Program-made: the position numbers and the translations under genes
Assembly (NCBI GenBank): GCA_036401755.1
Contig: DASWUD010000084.1
Location: forward strand, 1-8,201
DNA from: DASWUD01 sp036401755
GTDB lineage: Bacteria > Pseudomonadota > Gammaproteobacteria > Thiohalomonadales > Thiohalomonadaceae
DNA: 8,201 nt
Reading direction: 5' to 3'
The notes under the pieces: model-generated
What the model was told of the DNA's origin: nothing
Seen by the model: the letters and a program-made list of their open reading frames with translations, nothing else
Database searches by the model: none
Shown here: one piece after another, positions 1 through 5,232 of the stretch
Numbering within the stretch: the stretch's first letter is position 1
Layout of the letters: every line of letters begins with the position of its first letter

Positions 1-376
1 CAATGATCTCCGAGGGCATCTCCAGGGGATCGCGCGGTACGGGAAACTCGTCCCACAGCTCCTTGCCATCGGGTTCGATGACGACACAGAAGGTGGGCAG
101 TCCCGAGGGGTGCGCGGCGGGCAGCATGCCCATCTCCACCACCGTGCCGGAAGTAGGGGCGTGGACCGGCGCCGAGATGGCACCGGCAGCGCTGCCGATG
201 AGTTGTCCTTTGAGCACCGGCTGACCAACCCGCACCACCGGTTCGGCCGGTGCGCCAATATGCTGCTGCATCGGCACGCGCAACTTTTTGGGTAACGGCA
301 TGCGAACGATGGGATGCGCGGCACTCTCCTTGCGTCCATCGGGATGCACCCCACCGCGAAAACGGAACAGCTTCAT
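1..376 (-). CDS. rnfC: RnfC, N-terminal part (electron transport complex subunit C), cut by window edge
   Basis: Only the first 125 codons lie in the window; the reading frame is open to base 1. RnfC is the peripheral, NADH-interacting Fe-S/flavin subunit of the membrane Rnf complex, which couples ion flow to ferredoxin/NADH electron exchange. The visible part shows family hallmarks: a GGVHPDGRK segment near residue 8, QQHIGAPAEPVVRVGQ around 37-52, and APVHAPTSGTVVEM near 70-83, the lipoyl-like N-terminal domain, followed by HPSGLP. The FMN/NADH-binding core and the ferredoxin domain with its Cys motifs would lie beyond the window. The ATG at 374-376 follows the rnfB stop after two bases (TGATCATG). 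There is only a weak Shine-Dalgarno, so translation is probably coupled to rnfB. Identification is confident; the symbol could carry a '1' suffix if the genome has a second rnf operon. Confidence 0.93.
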   Translation of the reverse strand, partial: MKLFRFRGGVHPDGRKESAAHPIVRMPLPKKLRVPMQQHIGAPAEPVVRVGQPVLKGQLIGSAAGAISAPVHAPTSGTVVEMGMLPAAHPSGLPTFCVVIEPDGKELWDEFPVPRDPLEMPSEII

Positions 377-378
377 GA

Positions 379-927
379 TCAGGCGGCCTCGGTGATGGGT
401 TTGGGCCAGCTCCAGGTGCGCAGCGAAACCAGCACCCCCTGCATCGCCAGAGCATCGGTGGGACAGACATCGACACAGGCGCCGCAACCGGTGCAGGCCT
501 GGGTCAGTACGCTGTGGATCTGTTTGGGGGCACCAATGATGGCGTCGGTGGGGCAGACCTTGAAACACTTGGTGCAGCCGATGCATGCCTCTTCGGCAAT
601 CGCGGCCAGTTGTGGCCTTTGCTCCTTCACGCTGGAGAGATCGACCTTCACCCCGAGCTTCTCGGCTAGTTGCATCGCCAGGGCACGCCCCCCGGGTGGA
701 CAGAGTGTCACCGCCACCTCACCTTTCGCCAGCGCTTCGGCCGCGGGACCGCACCCCACATAACCGCACTGGCCGCACTGCGCGCCGGGCAGCACGGCCT
801 TCAACTCCTCGACTAGCGGATCGCCCTCCACACGCAGTTTGTGCGACGCCACCCCGAGTCCGATGCCGAGCAGCAGACCCAGCAGGGTGATGAGTGCGAT
901 ACCGAGCAGTAGTGTCATCTGCGCCAT
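379..927 (-). CDS. rnfB: RnfB, polyferredoxin subunit of the Rnf electron transport complex
   Basis: The 182-aa product fits RnfB. Residues 5-27 form one hydrophobic membrane anchor. A four-Cys motif, C51-x2-C54-x4-C59 with C76 followed by PPGG, is the [4Fe-4S]-binding domain typical of RnfB (GQCGYxGC). Two classical ferredoxin motifs follow: C115-x2-C118-x2-C121-x3-C125-P and C145-x2-C148-x2-C151-x3-C155-P, each giving a [4Fe-4S] cluster. All cluster cysteines are present. RnfB passes electrons between the Rnf core and soluble ferredoxin. The start at 925-927 was chosen because AAGGAGG lies just upstream and the membrane helix begins immediately; the same frame stays open upstream to 1035, but that part is inside rnfA and unlike the family. 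The gene is 10 bp from rnfA and 2 bp from rnfC, so it belongs to one operon. Confidence 0.96.
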   Translation of the reverse strand: MAQMTLLLGIALITLLGLLLGIGLGVASHKLRVEGDPLVEELKAVLPGAQCGQCGYVGCGPAAEALAKGEVAVTLCPPGGRALAMQLAEKLGVKVDLSSVKEQRPQLAAIAEEACIGCTKCFKVCPTDAIIGAPKQIHSVLTQACTGCGACVDVCPTDALAMQGVLVSLRTWSWPKPITEAA

Positions 928-932
928 CGACG

Positions 933-939
933 CCTCCTT
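933..939 (-). promoter_or_regulatory. Ribosome binding site of rnfB
   Basis: On the minus strand AAGGAGG overlaps the rnfA stop codon (TAAGGAGG) and sits five bases before the ATG at 927. It is a near-perfect Shine-Dalgarno and fixes the rnfB start against the longer open frame that extends into rnfA. Confidence 0.85.
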
Positions 940-1531
940 ATTTGACCGGCAGACCGGAGAAGCCCATGAAGGCCAGCGACAGCAGCCCTGCCGTGATGAA
1001 AGCGATCGGGGCGCCACTGAAGGTGTTCGGCACATTGGCCAGCGCCAGCCGTTCGCGGATGCCGGCGAAGATCACCAGCACCAGGGTAAAGCCGAGGGCC
1101 GAGCCAAAGCCGTAGAGCAGGCTCTCCATGAAGCTGCGCTGCTCCTGCACGTTGAGCAGTGCAATGCCGAGCACCGCGCAGTTGGTGGTGATGAGCGGCA
1201 GGAAAATGCCGAGCATCTGATGCAAGGGCGGACTGACCTTGCGCACCACCATCTCGGTGAACTGCACCGCCGCGGCGATTACCAGGATGAAGGAGAGGAT
1301 GCGCAAGAAAGCGATGTCGAGCGGTTGCAACACCCAGTGCTCCAGCAGCCAGCCGGCGACAGAGGCGAGGGTGAGCACGAAGGTGGTGGCCATGCCCATG
1401 CCGAGCGCCGAATCGATCTTTTTCGACACCCCCATGGTGGGGCAGAGACCGAGGAACTTCACCAGCACTACGTTGTTCACCAACGCGGTGCCGAGCAGCA
1501 ACATCAGATAGCTGGACACGCTGAACTCCAC
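938..1531 (-). CDS. rnfA: RnfA, integral membrane subunit of the Rnf electron transport complex
   Basis: The 197-aa, very hydrophobic protein with about six membrane segments matches RnfA/NqrE. Conserved stretches are LVKFLGLCP (C30), FILVIAAAVQFTEMVVRK, LPLITTNCAVLG (C118) and AFMGFSGL at the C-terminus. In the related Nqr complex the two equivalent cysteines help hold a [2Fe-2S] cluster inside the membrane; that role is inferred here from homology. RnfA and RnfE together form the transmembrane electron path. The start is GTG at 1529-1531: an in-frame TAA lies at 1535-1537, and the protein begins where family members begin. The nearby ATG at 1533-1535 is out of frame. No good Shine-Dalgarno precedes the GTG. 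It is the first gene of the operon, divergent from nifL, behind a sigma-54-type promoter. Confidence 0.96.
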   Translation of the reverse strand: MEFSVSSYLMLLLGTALVNNVVLVKFLGLCPTMGVSKKIDSALGMGMATTFVLTLASVAGWLLEHWVLQPLDIAFLRILSFILVIAAAVQFTEMVVRKVSPPLHQMLGIFLPLITTNCAVLGIALLNVQEQRSFMESLLYGFGSALGFTLVLVIFAGIRERLALANVPNTFSGAPIAFITAGLLSLAFMGFSGLPVK

Positions 1532-1557
1532 CCATTAATTCGCATTAATCTGCTGAG

Positions 1558-1573
1558 TGCATCAAGCATGCCA
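1558..1573 (-). promoter_or_regulatory. Candidate sigma-54 (-24/-12) promoter of rnfABC
   Basis: Read on the minus strand the bases are TGGCATGCTTGATGCA. The consensus is TGGCAC-N5-TTGCA; the invariant GG and GC pairs are both present at the required 12-bp spacing, with one mismatch in each element. The predicted start is near 1547, leaving a leader of only about 16 bases before the rnfA GTG. A sigma-54 promoter implies activation by NifA or NtrC bound upstream, matching the nif-linked rnf1 operon of Azotobacter. It has not been tested and rests on pattern only. Confidence 0.7.
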
Positions 1574-1616
1574 CCAGAAAGAGTGGGGTGTGTCCGCATG
1601 GTTTGGGTACGGATAC

Positions 1617-1631
1617 GCACTATTGGCGTGC
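1617..1631. promoter_or_regulatory. Candidate NtrC (NRI) binding site 1
   Basis: GCAC-TATTGGC-GTGC has the same perfect dyad arms and 7-bp centre as strong NtrC sites such as those at enterobacterial glnA (GCAC-N7-GTGC). It is centred about 173 bp upstream of the predicted nifL start and about 77 bp upstream of the predicted rnf start. NtrC sites in Klebsiella nifLA lie at comparable distances (about -140 and -160). The outer T/A bases of the consensus are missing. Confidence 0.55.
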
Positions 1632-1648
1632 CGATCGTGGGCGTGAGC

Positions 1649-1663
1649 GCACCAGAATGGGGA
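1649..1663. promoter_or_regulatory. Candidate degenerate NtrC binding site 2
   Basis: GCACCAGAATGGGGA matches the left half of the NtrC consensus (GCACCA) exactly and keeps TGG-x-G in the right half. Its centre is 32 bp, three helical turns, from site 1, the same spacing as the paired enhancer sites at glnA. It is centred near -141 relative to the predicted nifL start. On sequence alone it is weak; the phasing with site 1 is the main support. Confidence 0.38.
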
Positions 1664-1713
1664 GCGCTTTGCATGTAAAGAACAGGGCAACGGCGGCGGG
1701 CCACGCTGGCGAT

Positions 1714-1729
1714 TGTCGTAAAGGCGACA
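1714..1729. promoter_or_regulatory. NifA upstream activator sequence between rnfA and nifL
   Basis: TGT-CGTAAAGGCG-ACA is an exact TGT-N10-ACA NifA site. Its centre is about 75 bp upstream of the predicted nifL start and about 175 bp upstream of the predicted rnf start. It is the only exact match in this intergenic region, so it could serve either promoter or both. A chance match in about 290 bp is not negligible (very roughly 7 percent), but the placement relative to the -24/-12 elements fits function. Confidence 0.65.
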
Positions 1730-1770
1730 CAGCGCGCCATTGAGATGCCACCCGTGGTATCTGGTGAGTC

Positions 1771-1786
1771 TGGCCCTCTTCTTGCA
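1771..1786 (+). promoter_or_regulatory. Candidate sigma-54 (-24/-12) promoter of nifLA
   Basis: TGGCCCTCTTCTTGCA keeps the GG (1772-1773) and GC (1784-1785) pairs at 12-bp spacing, a perfect TTGCA -12 element, and TGGC-C at -24. The predicted start is near 1797, giving a leader of about 22 bases that contains the nifL ribosome binding site. Its position directly upstream of nifL with enhancer-like sites behind it makes it a strong candidate. Confidence 0.78.
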
Positions 1787-1804
1787 GTTGCTCTAGCAAC
1801 GAGT

Positions 1805-1810
1805 GAGGAG
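1805..1810 (+). promoter_or_regulatory. Ribosome binding site of nifL
   Basis: GAGGAG lies eight bases before the ATG at 1819. It argues for that ATG rather than the in-frame GTG at 1810, whose first base is the last base of this motif. Confidence 0.8.
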
Positions 1811-1818
1811 TGTTCATC

Positions 1819-3372
1819 ATGACAAGACCAGGTTTGCCGTTAACGGAGAAGAGCCGTGAACTGGAGGGGCTGGGGCTACCGGCCCATCTGTTTCAGGCTG
1901 CAGTCGAGCAGTCGCCGGTTGCCATCTCCATCACCGATCTGCGCGCCAATATTCTCTATACCAATCCGGCGTTTCAGTGCGTCACCGGCTATGAATTCTG
2001 CGACGTGACCGGACACAACGAGTCACTGCTCTCCGACAAACGCACGCCACCGCAGGTCTATCACACCATGTGGCAGAGCCTCGTCGCGCAGCGGCCCTGG
2101 AGCGGCATCCTGATCAATCGCCGCAAGGATGGCACCCCCTATCTGGCAGAGTTGAATGTGGCGCCGGTGCTCGACGCGCAGGGGCTGACCACCCACTACC
2201 TGGGGATGCATCGCGACGTCACCGAGATCCACCGGCTGCAGAGTCGTCTGGGTAATCATCGCCAGCTGATCGAATCGGTGATCAATGCAGCGCCACTGGT
2301 GGTGGCGCTGGTCGATGAAAACGGTGGGGTAGTGTTGAAGAACCCCGCCTACCTCTCCCTGATGGAGGCGCTTGCCGGAATTGAGCCCGCACGACTGCTG
2401 CTCGGCAACGCGGAGCTGACAGCAGAGAGCTTCGGTGATCGCGAAATACGCCTCGATACCCCGGGCGGGGCCGAGCCACGCTGGTTCGTCTGTTCCGCCA
2501 CCCGGGTGCACGAGCGCGACGAGGAGGCCGACAGCTTCTTTGCCCAGCAGGGGCACCAATATCTGTTGCTTGTCGCCAAGGAGATCACCGAGCTCAAGCG
2601 CCAGCAGGAGCAGATGCGCGTCAACAGTCTGCGCGCGCTGGTCGCGGAACAGGAGAAGCTGGGTACCCTGCGCGAGACCATCTCCGCCGCGATCTTCCAG
2701 TTGCAGGGGCCGCTCAACATGCTGACGGCCGCGATGGGTATGGAGTCGCGCCGCGTGGGAGAGCGGCCAGAACGCTTTTCACCGCTGTTTAACGCCCTGC
2801 ATACCGCCATCGAGGCAGGTAACAAAGCGATCACGGTGTTGCAAGGCTCGCTGCCGCAGCTGGTCGATGAGCCGCTGGTCTCACTCAATATCAATCAGGT
2901 GCTGCGCGATGCGCTGGGCATTACCACCGAGCGGTTGCTCGCCGGGGGGATCGTCATCGACTGGCGACCGGCTCCTATTCTGCCCGCCATCTGCGGCTAC
3001 GAAAATCAACTACGCGCCATGTTCAAGCAGCTCATCGACAACGCCATCGACGCCCTCGATGGCCAGTCTCCTCGCGAGCGCGCCCTGTTCTTATCGAGTG
3101 CCCTGCGCGATGGCGAGGTGTGCATCACCCTCGAAGATAGCGGCTCGGGCATCGCCGAAGAGCATCTGCTCAAGGTGTTCGAACCCTTCTTCACCACGCG
3201 CCGTGGCGGTGACCACACCGGCATGGGATTAGCGATGGTGCAGGAGACGGTCAACCGCCACGCCGGCGTGCTCAGTCTCAGCAACCGGGAGGAGGGGGGC
3301 TGTCGTGTATTGATCTGTCTGCCGGTCAACGCGCCGCAACTGTGTGAAACGCAATCCCAGGAACTGTCATGA
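1819..3372 (+). CDS. nifL: NifL, redox- and nitrogen-sensing anti-activator of NifA
   Basis: The 517-aa product is close to the usual NifL length (about 520). Residues about 24-140 form PAS1 (AVEQSPVAISITD, NPAFQCVTGY, PWSGILINRRKDG, YLGMHRDVTE), the FAD-binding redox sensor in Azotobacter NifL. Residues about 145-258 form PAS2, which relays the redox signal. A helical linker (about 258-350) leads to a GHKL ATP-binding domain: N-box LIDNAIDAL (405-413), G1 DSGSGI (440-445), FEPFFTT (454-460), G2 GMGLAMV (468-474). Where a kinase would have its phospho-histidine, the motif reads FQLQGPLN with Phe293, so this is a protein-protein switch rather than a working histidine kinase. NifL binds and inhibits NifA when oxygen or fixed nitrogen is present; GlnK and 2-oxoglutarate modulate this in relatives. 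The stop overlaps the nifA ATG (ATGA), so the two proteins are probably made by coupled translation. A sigma-54-type promoter precedes it. Confidence 0.96.
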   Translation: MTRPGLPLTEKSRELEGLGLPAHLFQAAVEQSPVAISITDLRANILYTNPAFQCVTGYEFCDVTGHNESLLSDKRTPPQVYHTMWQSLVAQRPWSGILINRRKDGTPYLAELNVAPVLDAQGLTTHYLGMHRDVTEIHRLQSRLGNHRQLIESVINAAPLVVALVDENGGVVLKNPAYLSLMEALAGIEPARLLLGNAELTAESFGDREIRLDTPGGAEPRWFVCSATRVHERDEEADSFFAQQGHQYLLLVAKEITELKRQQEQMRVNSLRALVAEQEKLGTLRETISAAIFQLQGPLNMLTAAMGMESRRVGERPERFSPLFNALHTAIEAGNKAITVLQGSLPQLVDEPLVSLNINQVLRDALGITTERLLAGGIVIDWRPAPILPAICGYENQLRAMFKQLIDNAIDALDGQSPRERALFLSSALRDGEVCITLEDSGSGIAEEHLLKVFEPFFTTRRGGDHTGMGLAMVQETVNRHAGVLSLSNREEGGCRVLICLPVNAPQLCETQSQELS

Positions 3373-4892
3373 AGCGCTGTGAACTGATCGAAAACGAAGT
3401 CAAAACTCTCTACCGTGTCAGCCAGGTACTCAACCGTTCGTTGGCACTGCAGGAATCACTGCATGGCGTGCTCGAAGTGCTGCACGAATACGCCGGCATG
3501 CAACACGGCCTGGTGACGTTGCGCGACTCCGGCTCGGGAGAGCAGTGGATCCGTGCCATGCATGATGGTGATCCGGAAAAGATCGAGCGGGTGCGTTATC
3601 GCAGCGGCGAGGGGATCATCGGCACCATTTTGGAACGTGGCCGCACCCTGGTGGTGGAGTGTATCGCCGACGAGCCGCGCTTCCTCGGTCGGCTCGGGGT
3701 CTACGAACCTGAACTCCCTTTCATCGGTGTGCCGATCCGCGTGGGGGAGGAGCTGGTCGGGGTGCTGGCGGCGCAACCCGCCAGCGGTGAAGTGGACCTG
3801 CTCAGCGAGCGCGCCAATTTCCTGGAGATGGTGGCCAACCTGATGGGGCAGAGCGTGCGCCTCTCCTGGCAGGTGGAGCGTGAACAGCGCGACCTGCGCG
3901 ATGAGCGCGACCGCCTGCGCCGTGCGGTGCGCGGCAACTACGGTTTTGACAATATCGTCGGTCACACCGATGTCATGAAACGGGTCTTCGAACAGGTACG
4001 GCAGGTGGCCAAGTGGAACACCACGGTGTTGATCCGCGGCGAGTCGGGCACCGGCAAGGAGCTGATCGCCAACGCCATCCACTACAACTCGCCGCGCAAC
4101 AACGGCCCGTTCATCAAGCTCAACTGCGCCGCACTGCCCGACAACCTGTTGGAGTCGGAGCTGTTCGGTCACGAGAAGGGCGCCTTTACCGGTGCCATCG
4201 CGCAACGCAAGGGACGCTTCGAGCGCGCTGATGGCGGTACGCTGTTTCTCGATGAACTGGGCGAGATCTCCGCCCCCTTCCAGGCCAAACTGCTGCGTGT
4301 GTTGCAGGAGGGGGAGTTCGAACGCATCGGTGGTTCGCGCACTATGAAGATCGATGTGCGGGTGATCGCCGCCACCAATCGCGATCTGGAGGCGGCGGTG
4401 GAGGCGGGGGAGTTTCGTGAGGATCTCTACTACCGGCTCAACGTCATGCCGATCTACCTACCATCGCTACGCACCCGCGCCGAGGATATTCCCGATCTGG
4501 CGCATTTTCTGGTCAGCAAGATCGCCGCGCAGCAGGGGCGCGAACTCTCCATCACCGACAGCGCCTTCCGCCTGTTGATGCGTCACAGCTGGCCCGGCAA
4601 CGTGCGTGAACTGGAGAACTGTCTGGAGCGCGCCGCCATCATGAGCGAAAGCGGTGTCATCGATCGCGAGGCGGTTACCGCCGCCGGGATTCAAGAGCGC
4701 CTCGATGCGCCACTCAGCGAAGTGCGCAACATCAACCTGAACGATCCCGAGGTGGACGAGCGCGAACGGGTCATCGCGGCGCTGGAACAGGCCGGCTGGG
4801 TCCAGGCCAAGGCGGCACGGCTGCTCAACATGACGCCCCGCCAGATCGCCTATCGCATTCAGACGCTCAATATCAAGGTGCGGGTGATATAA
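3369..4892 (+). CDS. nifA: NifA, sigma-54-dependent transcriptional activator of nif genes
   Basis: The 507-aa protein has the three NifA domains. Residues about 10-165 are a GAF domain, the 2-oxoglutarate sensor in Azotobacter NifA. Residues about 193-425 are the AAA+ sigma-54-interaction domain with Walker A GESGTGKE (224-231), the sigma-54-contact GAFTGA loop (271-276), Walker B GTLFLDE (290-296) and FREDLYYRLNV (349-359). Residues about 470-505 are a Fis-type helix-turn-helix (AKAARLLNMTPRQIAYRIQ) that reads TGT-N10-ACA. The linker between the last two domains (about 425-470) contains no cysteine, so the Cys-rich oxygen-sensing motif of alpha- and beta-proteobacterial NifA is absent. This fits control by NifL, encoded immediately upstream with a 4-bp overlap. 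Likely targets within the window are the nifB promoter and probably rnf and nifL. No Shine-Dalgarno is needed beyond coupling. Confidence 0.97.
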   Translation: MKRCELIENEVKTLYRVSQVLNRSLALQESLHGVLEVLHEYAGMQHGLVTLRDSGSGEQWIRAMHDGDPEKIERVRYRSGEGIIGTILERGRTLVVECIADEPRFLGRLGVYEPELPFIGVPIRVGEELVGVLAAQPASGEVDLLSERANFLEMVANLMGQSVRLSWQVEREQRDLRDERDRLRRAVRGNYGFDNIVGHTDVMKRVFEQVRQVAKWNTTVLIRGESGTGKELIANAIHYNSPRNNGPFIKLNCAALPDNLLESELFGHEKGAFTGAIAQRKGRFERADGGTLFLDELGEISAPFQAKLLRVLQEGEFERIGGSRTMKIDVRVIAATNRDLEAAVEAGEFREDLYYRLNVMPIYLPSLRTRAEDIPDLAHFLVSKIAAQQGRELSITDSAFRLLMRHSWPGNVRELENCLERAAIMSESGVIDREAVTAAGIQERLDAPLSEVRNINLNDPEVDERERVIAALEQAGWVQAKAARLLNMTPRQIAYRIQTLNIKVRVI

Positions 4893-4900
4893 ATGTAGGT

Positions 4901-4961
4901 CAATCCTATGCGCCAATGAGTGGGCACCCAAGGTAGACATGCGGCGCAATAGGATTGCGCC
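4901..4961. repeat. Nested inverted repeats after nifA
   Basis: Arm CAATCCTATGCGCC (4901-4914) pairs with GGCGCAATAGGATTG (4943-4957) with a single-base bulge. The right arm also forms a compact hairpin alone: GGCGCAAT-AGG-ATTGCGCC (4943-4961), an 8-bp stem with a 3-base loop. The two structures are mutually exclusive. The short dyad TGGG-CA-CCCA (4921-4930) lies in the large loop. The hairpin could end nifLA transcription, but no clear T run follows (TTACTTATT), so it is at best a weak intrinsic terminator. The look is that of a dispersed intergenic repeat (REP/MITE-like). Confidence 0.6.
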
Positions 4962-4981
4962 TTACTTATTACTGGTTGAAT

Positions 4982-5036
4982 AGCTACCTGTAACTCCGTT
5001 TAGCGCAGCGTAACGCTTCGCTAATCGCAGCTACCT
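4982..5036. repeat. Small palindrome flanked by direct repeats
   Basis: AGCTACCT occurs at 4982-4989 and again at 5029-5036. Between them AGCGCAGCGTAACGCTTCGCT (5002-5022) is a near-perfect palindrome with one mismatched pair. No coding sense is visible here. Together with the inverted repeats at 4901-4961 it fills the gap between nifA and the first NifA site of nifB. It may be a relic of a dispersed repeat; copies elsewhere in the genome cannot be seen from this window. Confidence 0.45.
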
Positions 5037-5071
5037 CTTCTGCCTCATCTCACCGCCCATCCCGCACAGCT

Positions 5072-5087
5072 TGTCTTCCTCTCGACA
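5072..5087. promoter_or_regulatory. NifA upstream activator sequence, distal site of nifB
   Basis: TGT-CTTCCTCTCG-ACA is an exact TGT-N10-ACA site, centred about 128 bp upstream of the predicted nifB start. It lies 33 bp (about three helical turns) upstream of the second site, which would put both NifA dimers on the same DNA face. Confidence 0.75.
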
Positions 5088-5104
5088 CTCTCCCTAGCCT
5101 GCTG

Positions 5105-5120
5105 TGTCGTATTTCGAACA
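5105..5120. promoter_or_regulatory. NifA upstream activator sequence, proximal site of nifB
   Basis: TGT-CGTATTTCGA-ACA is a second exact TGT-N10-ACA site, centred about 95 bp upstream of the predicted nifB start, within the usual range for NifA enhancers. Confidence 0.8.
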
Positions 5121-5155
5121 ATTTCTCCATCGGCGCTCACTCACCTCAATGGAAT

Positions 5156-5168
5156 CATCAAGTTATTA
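5156..5168 (+). promoter_or_regulatory. Candidate IHF binding site upstream of nifB
   Basis: CATCAAGTTATTA matches the IHF consensus WATCAANNNNTTR at all fixed positions except the first base. It lies between the NifA sites and the -24 element, where IHF bends the DNA in other nif promoters so that NifA can touch sigma-54 polymerase. Confidence 0.55.
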
Positions 5169-5181
5169 CGCTCTCGGAAGT

Positions 5182-5197
5182 GGGCACACCGCTTGCA
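5182..5197 (+). promoter_or_regulatory. Sigma-54 (-24/-12) promoter of the nifB operon
   Basis: GGGCACACCGCTTGCA has GG at 5183-5184 and GC at 5195-5196, the required 12-bp spacing, with GGCAC and TTGCA intact. The predicted start is near 5208, so the leader is about 25 bases. Two NifA sites and an IHF-like site upstream complete a classical NifA-dependent promoter. Confidence 0.88.
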
Positions 5198-5217
5198 ACG
5201 TCCGCAGAAGAGATGCC

Positions 5218-5225
5218 AAGGGGAG
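5218..5225 (+). promoter_or_regulatory. Ribosome binding site of nifB
   Basis: AAGGGGAG lies seven bases before the ATG at 5233. It lies just downstream of the predicted transcription start, which rules out the upstream in-frame GTG at 5104 that falls inside a NifA site. Confidence 0.82.
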
Positions 5226-5232
5226 CGTGACC

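Noticed and set aside
928..1035. N-terminal extension of rnfB by 36 codons
   Set aside because: The extension lies within rnfA coding sequence, is unlike RnfB, and the strong AAGGAGG plus the membrane anchor fix the start at 927.
915..1535. Alternative minus-strand frame beginning with ATG at 1535, overlapping rnfA
   Set aside because: The ATG is one frame off; its product is Arg/His/Ala-rich and unlike a membrane protein, while the GTG frame gives a full-length, well-conserved RnfA.
1810..1818. GTG start for nifL three codons upstream
   Set aside because: It overlaps the GAGGAG ribosome site itself; the ATG at 1819 has correct spacing.
3456..4205. Minus-strand open frame (249 codons) opposite nifA
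   Set aside because: Lies across the conserved GAF and AAA+ coding sequence of nifA and shows no recognisable domain.
4943..4961. Strong intrinsic terminator after nifA
   Set aside because: The stem is good, but the bases after it lack a run of T, so it is listed as a repeat with only possible terminator activity.
5104..5232. N-terminal extension of nifB by 43 codons from a GTG
   Set aside because: That GTG lies inside a NifA site and upstream of the sigma-54 promoter, so it would not be on the nifB transcript.
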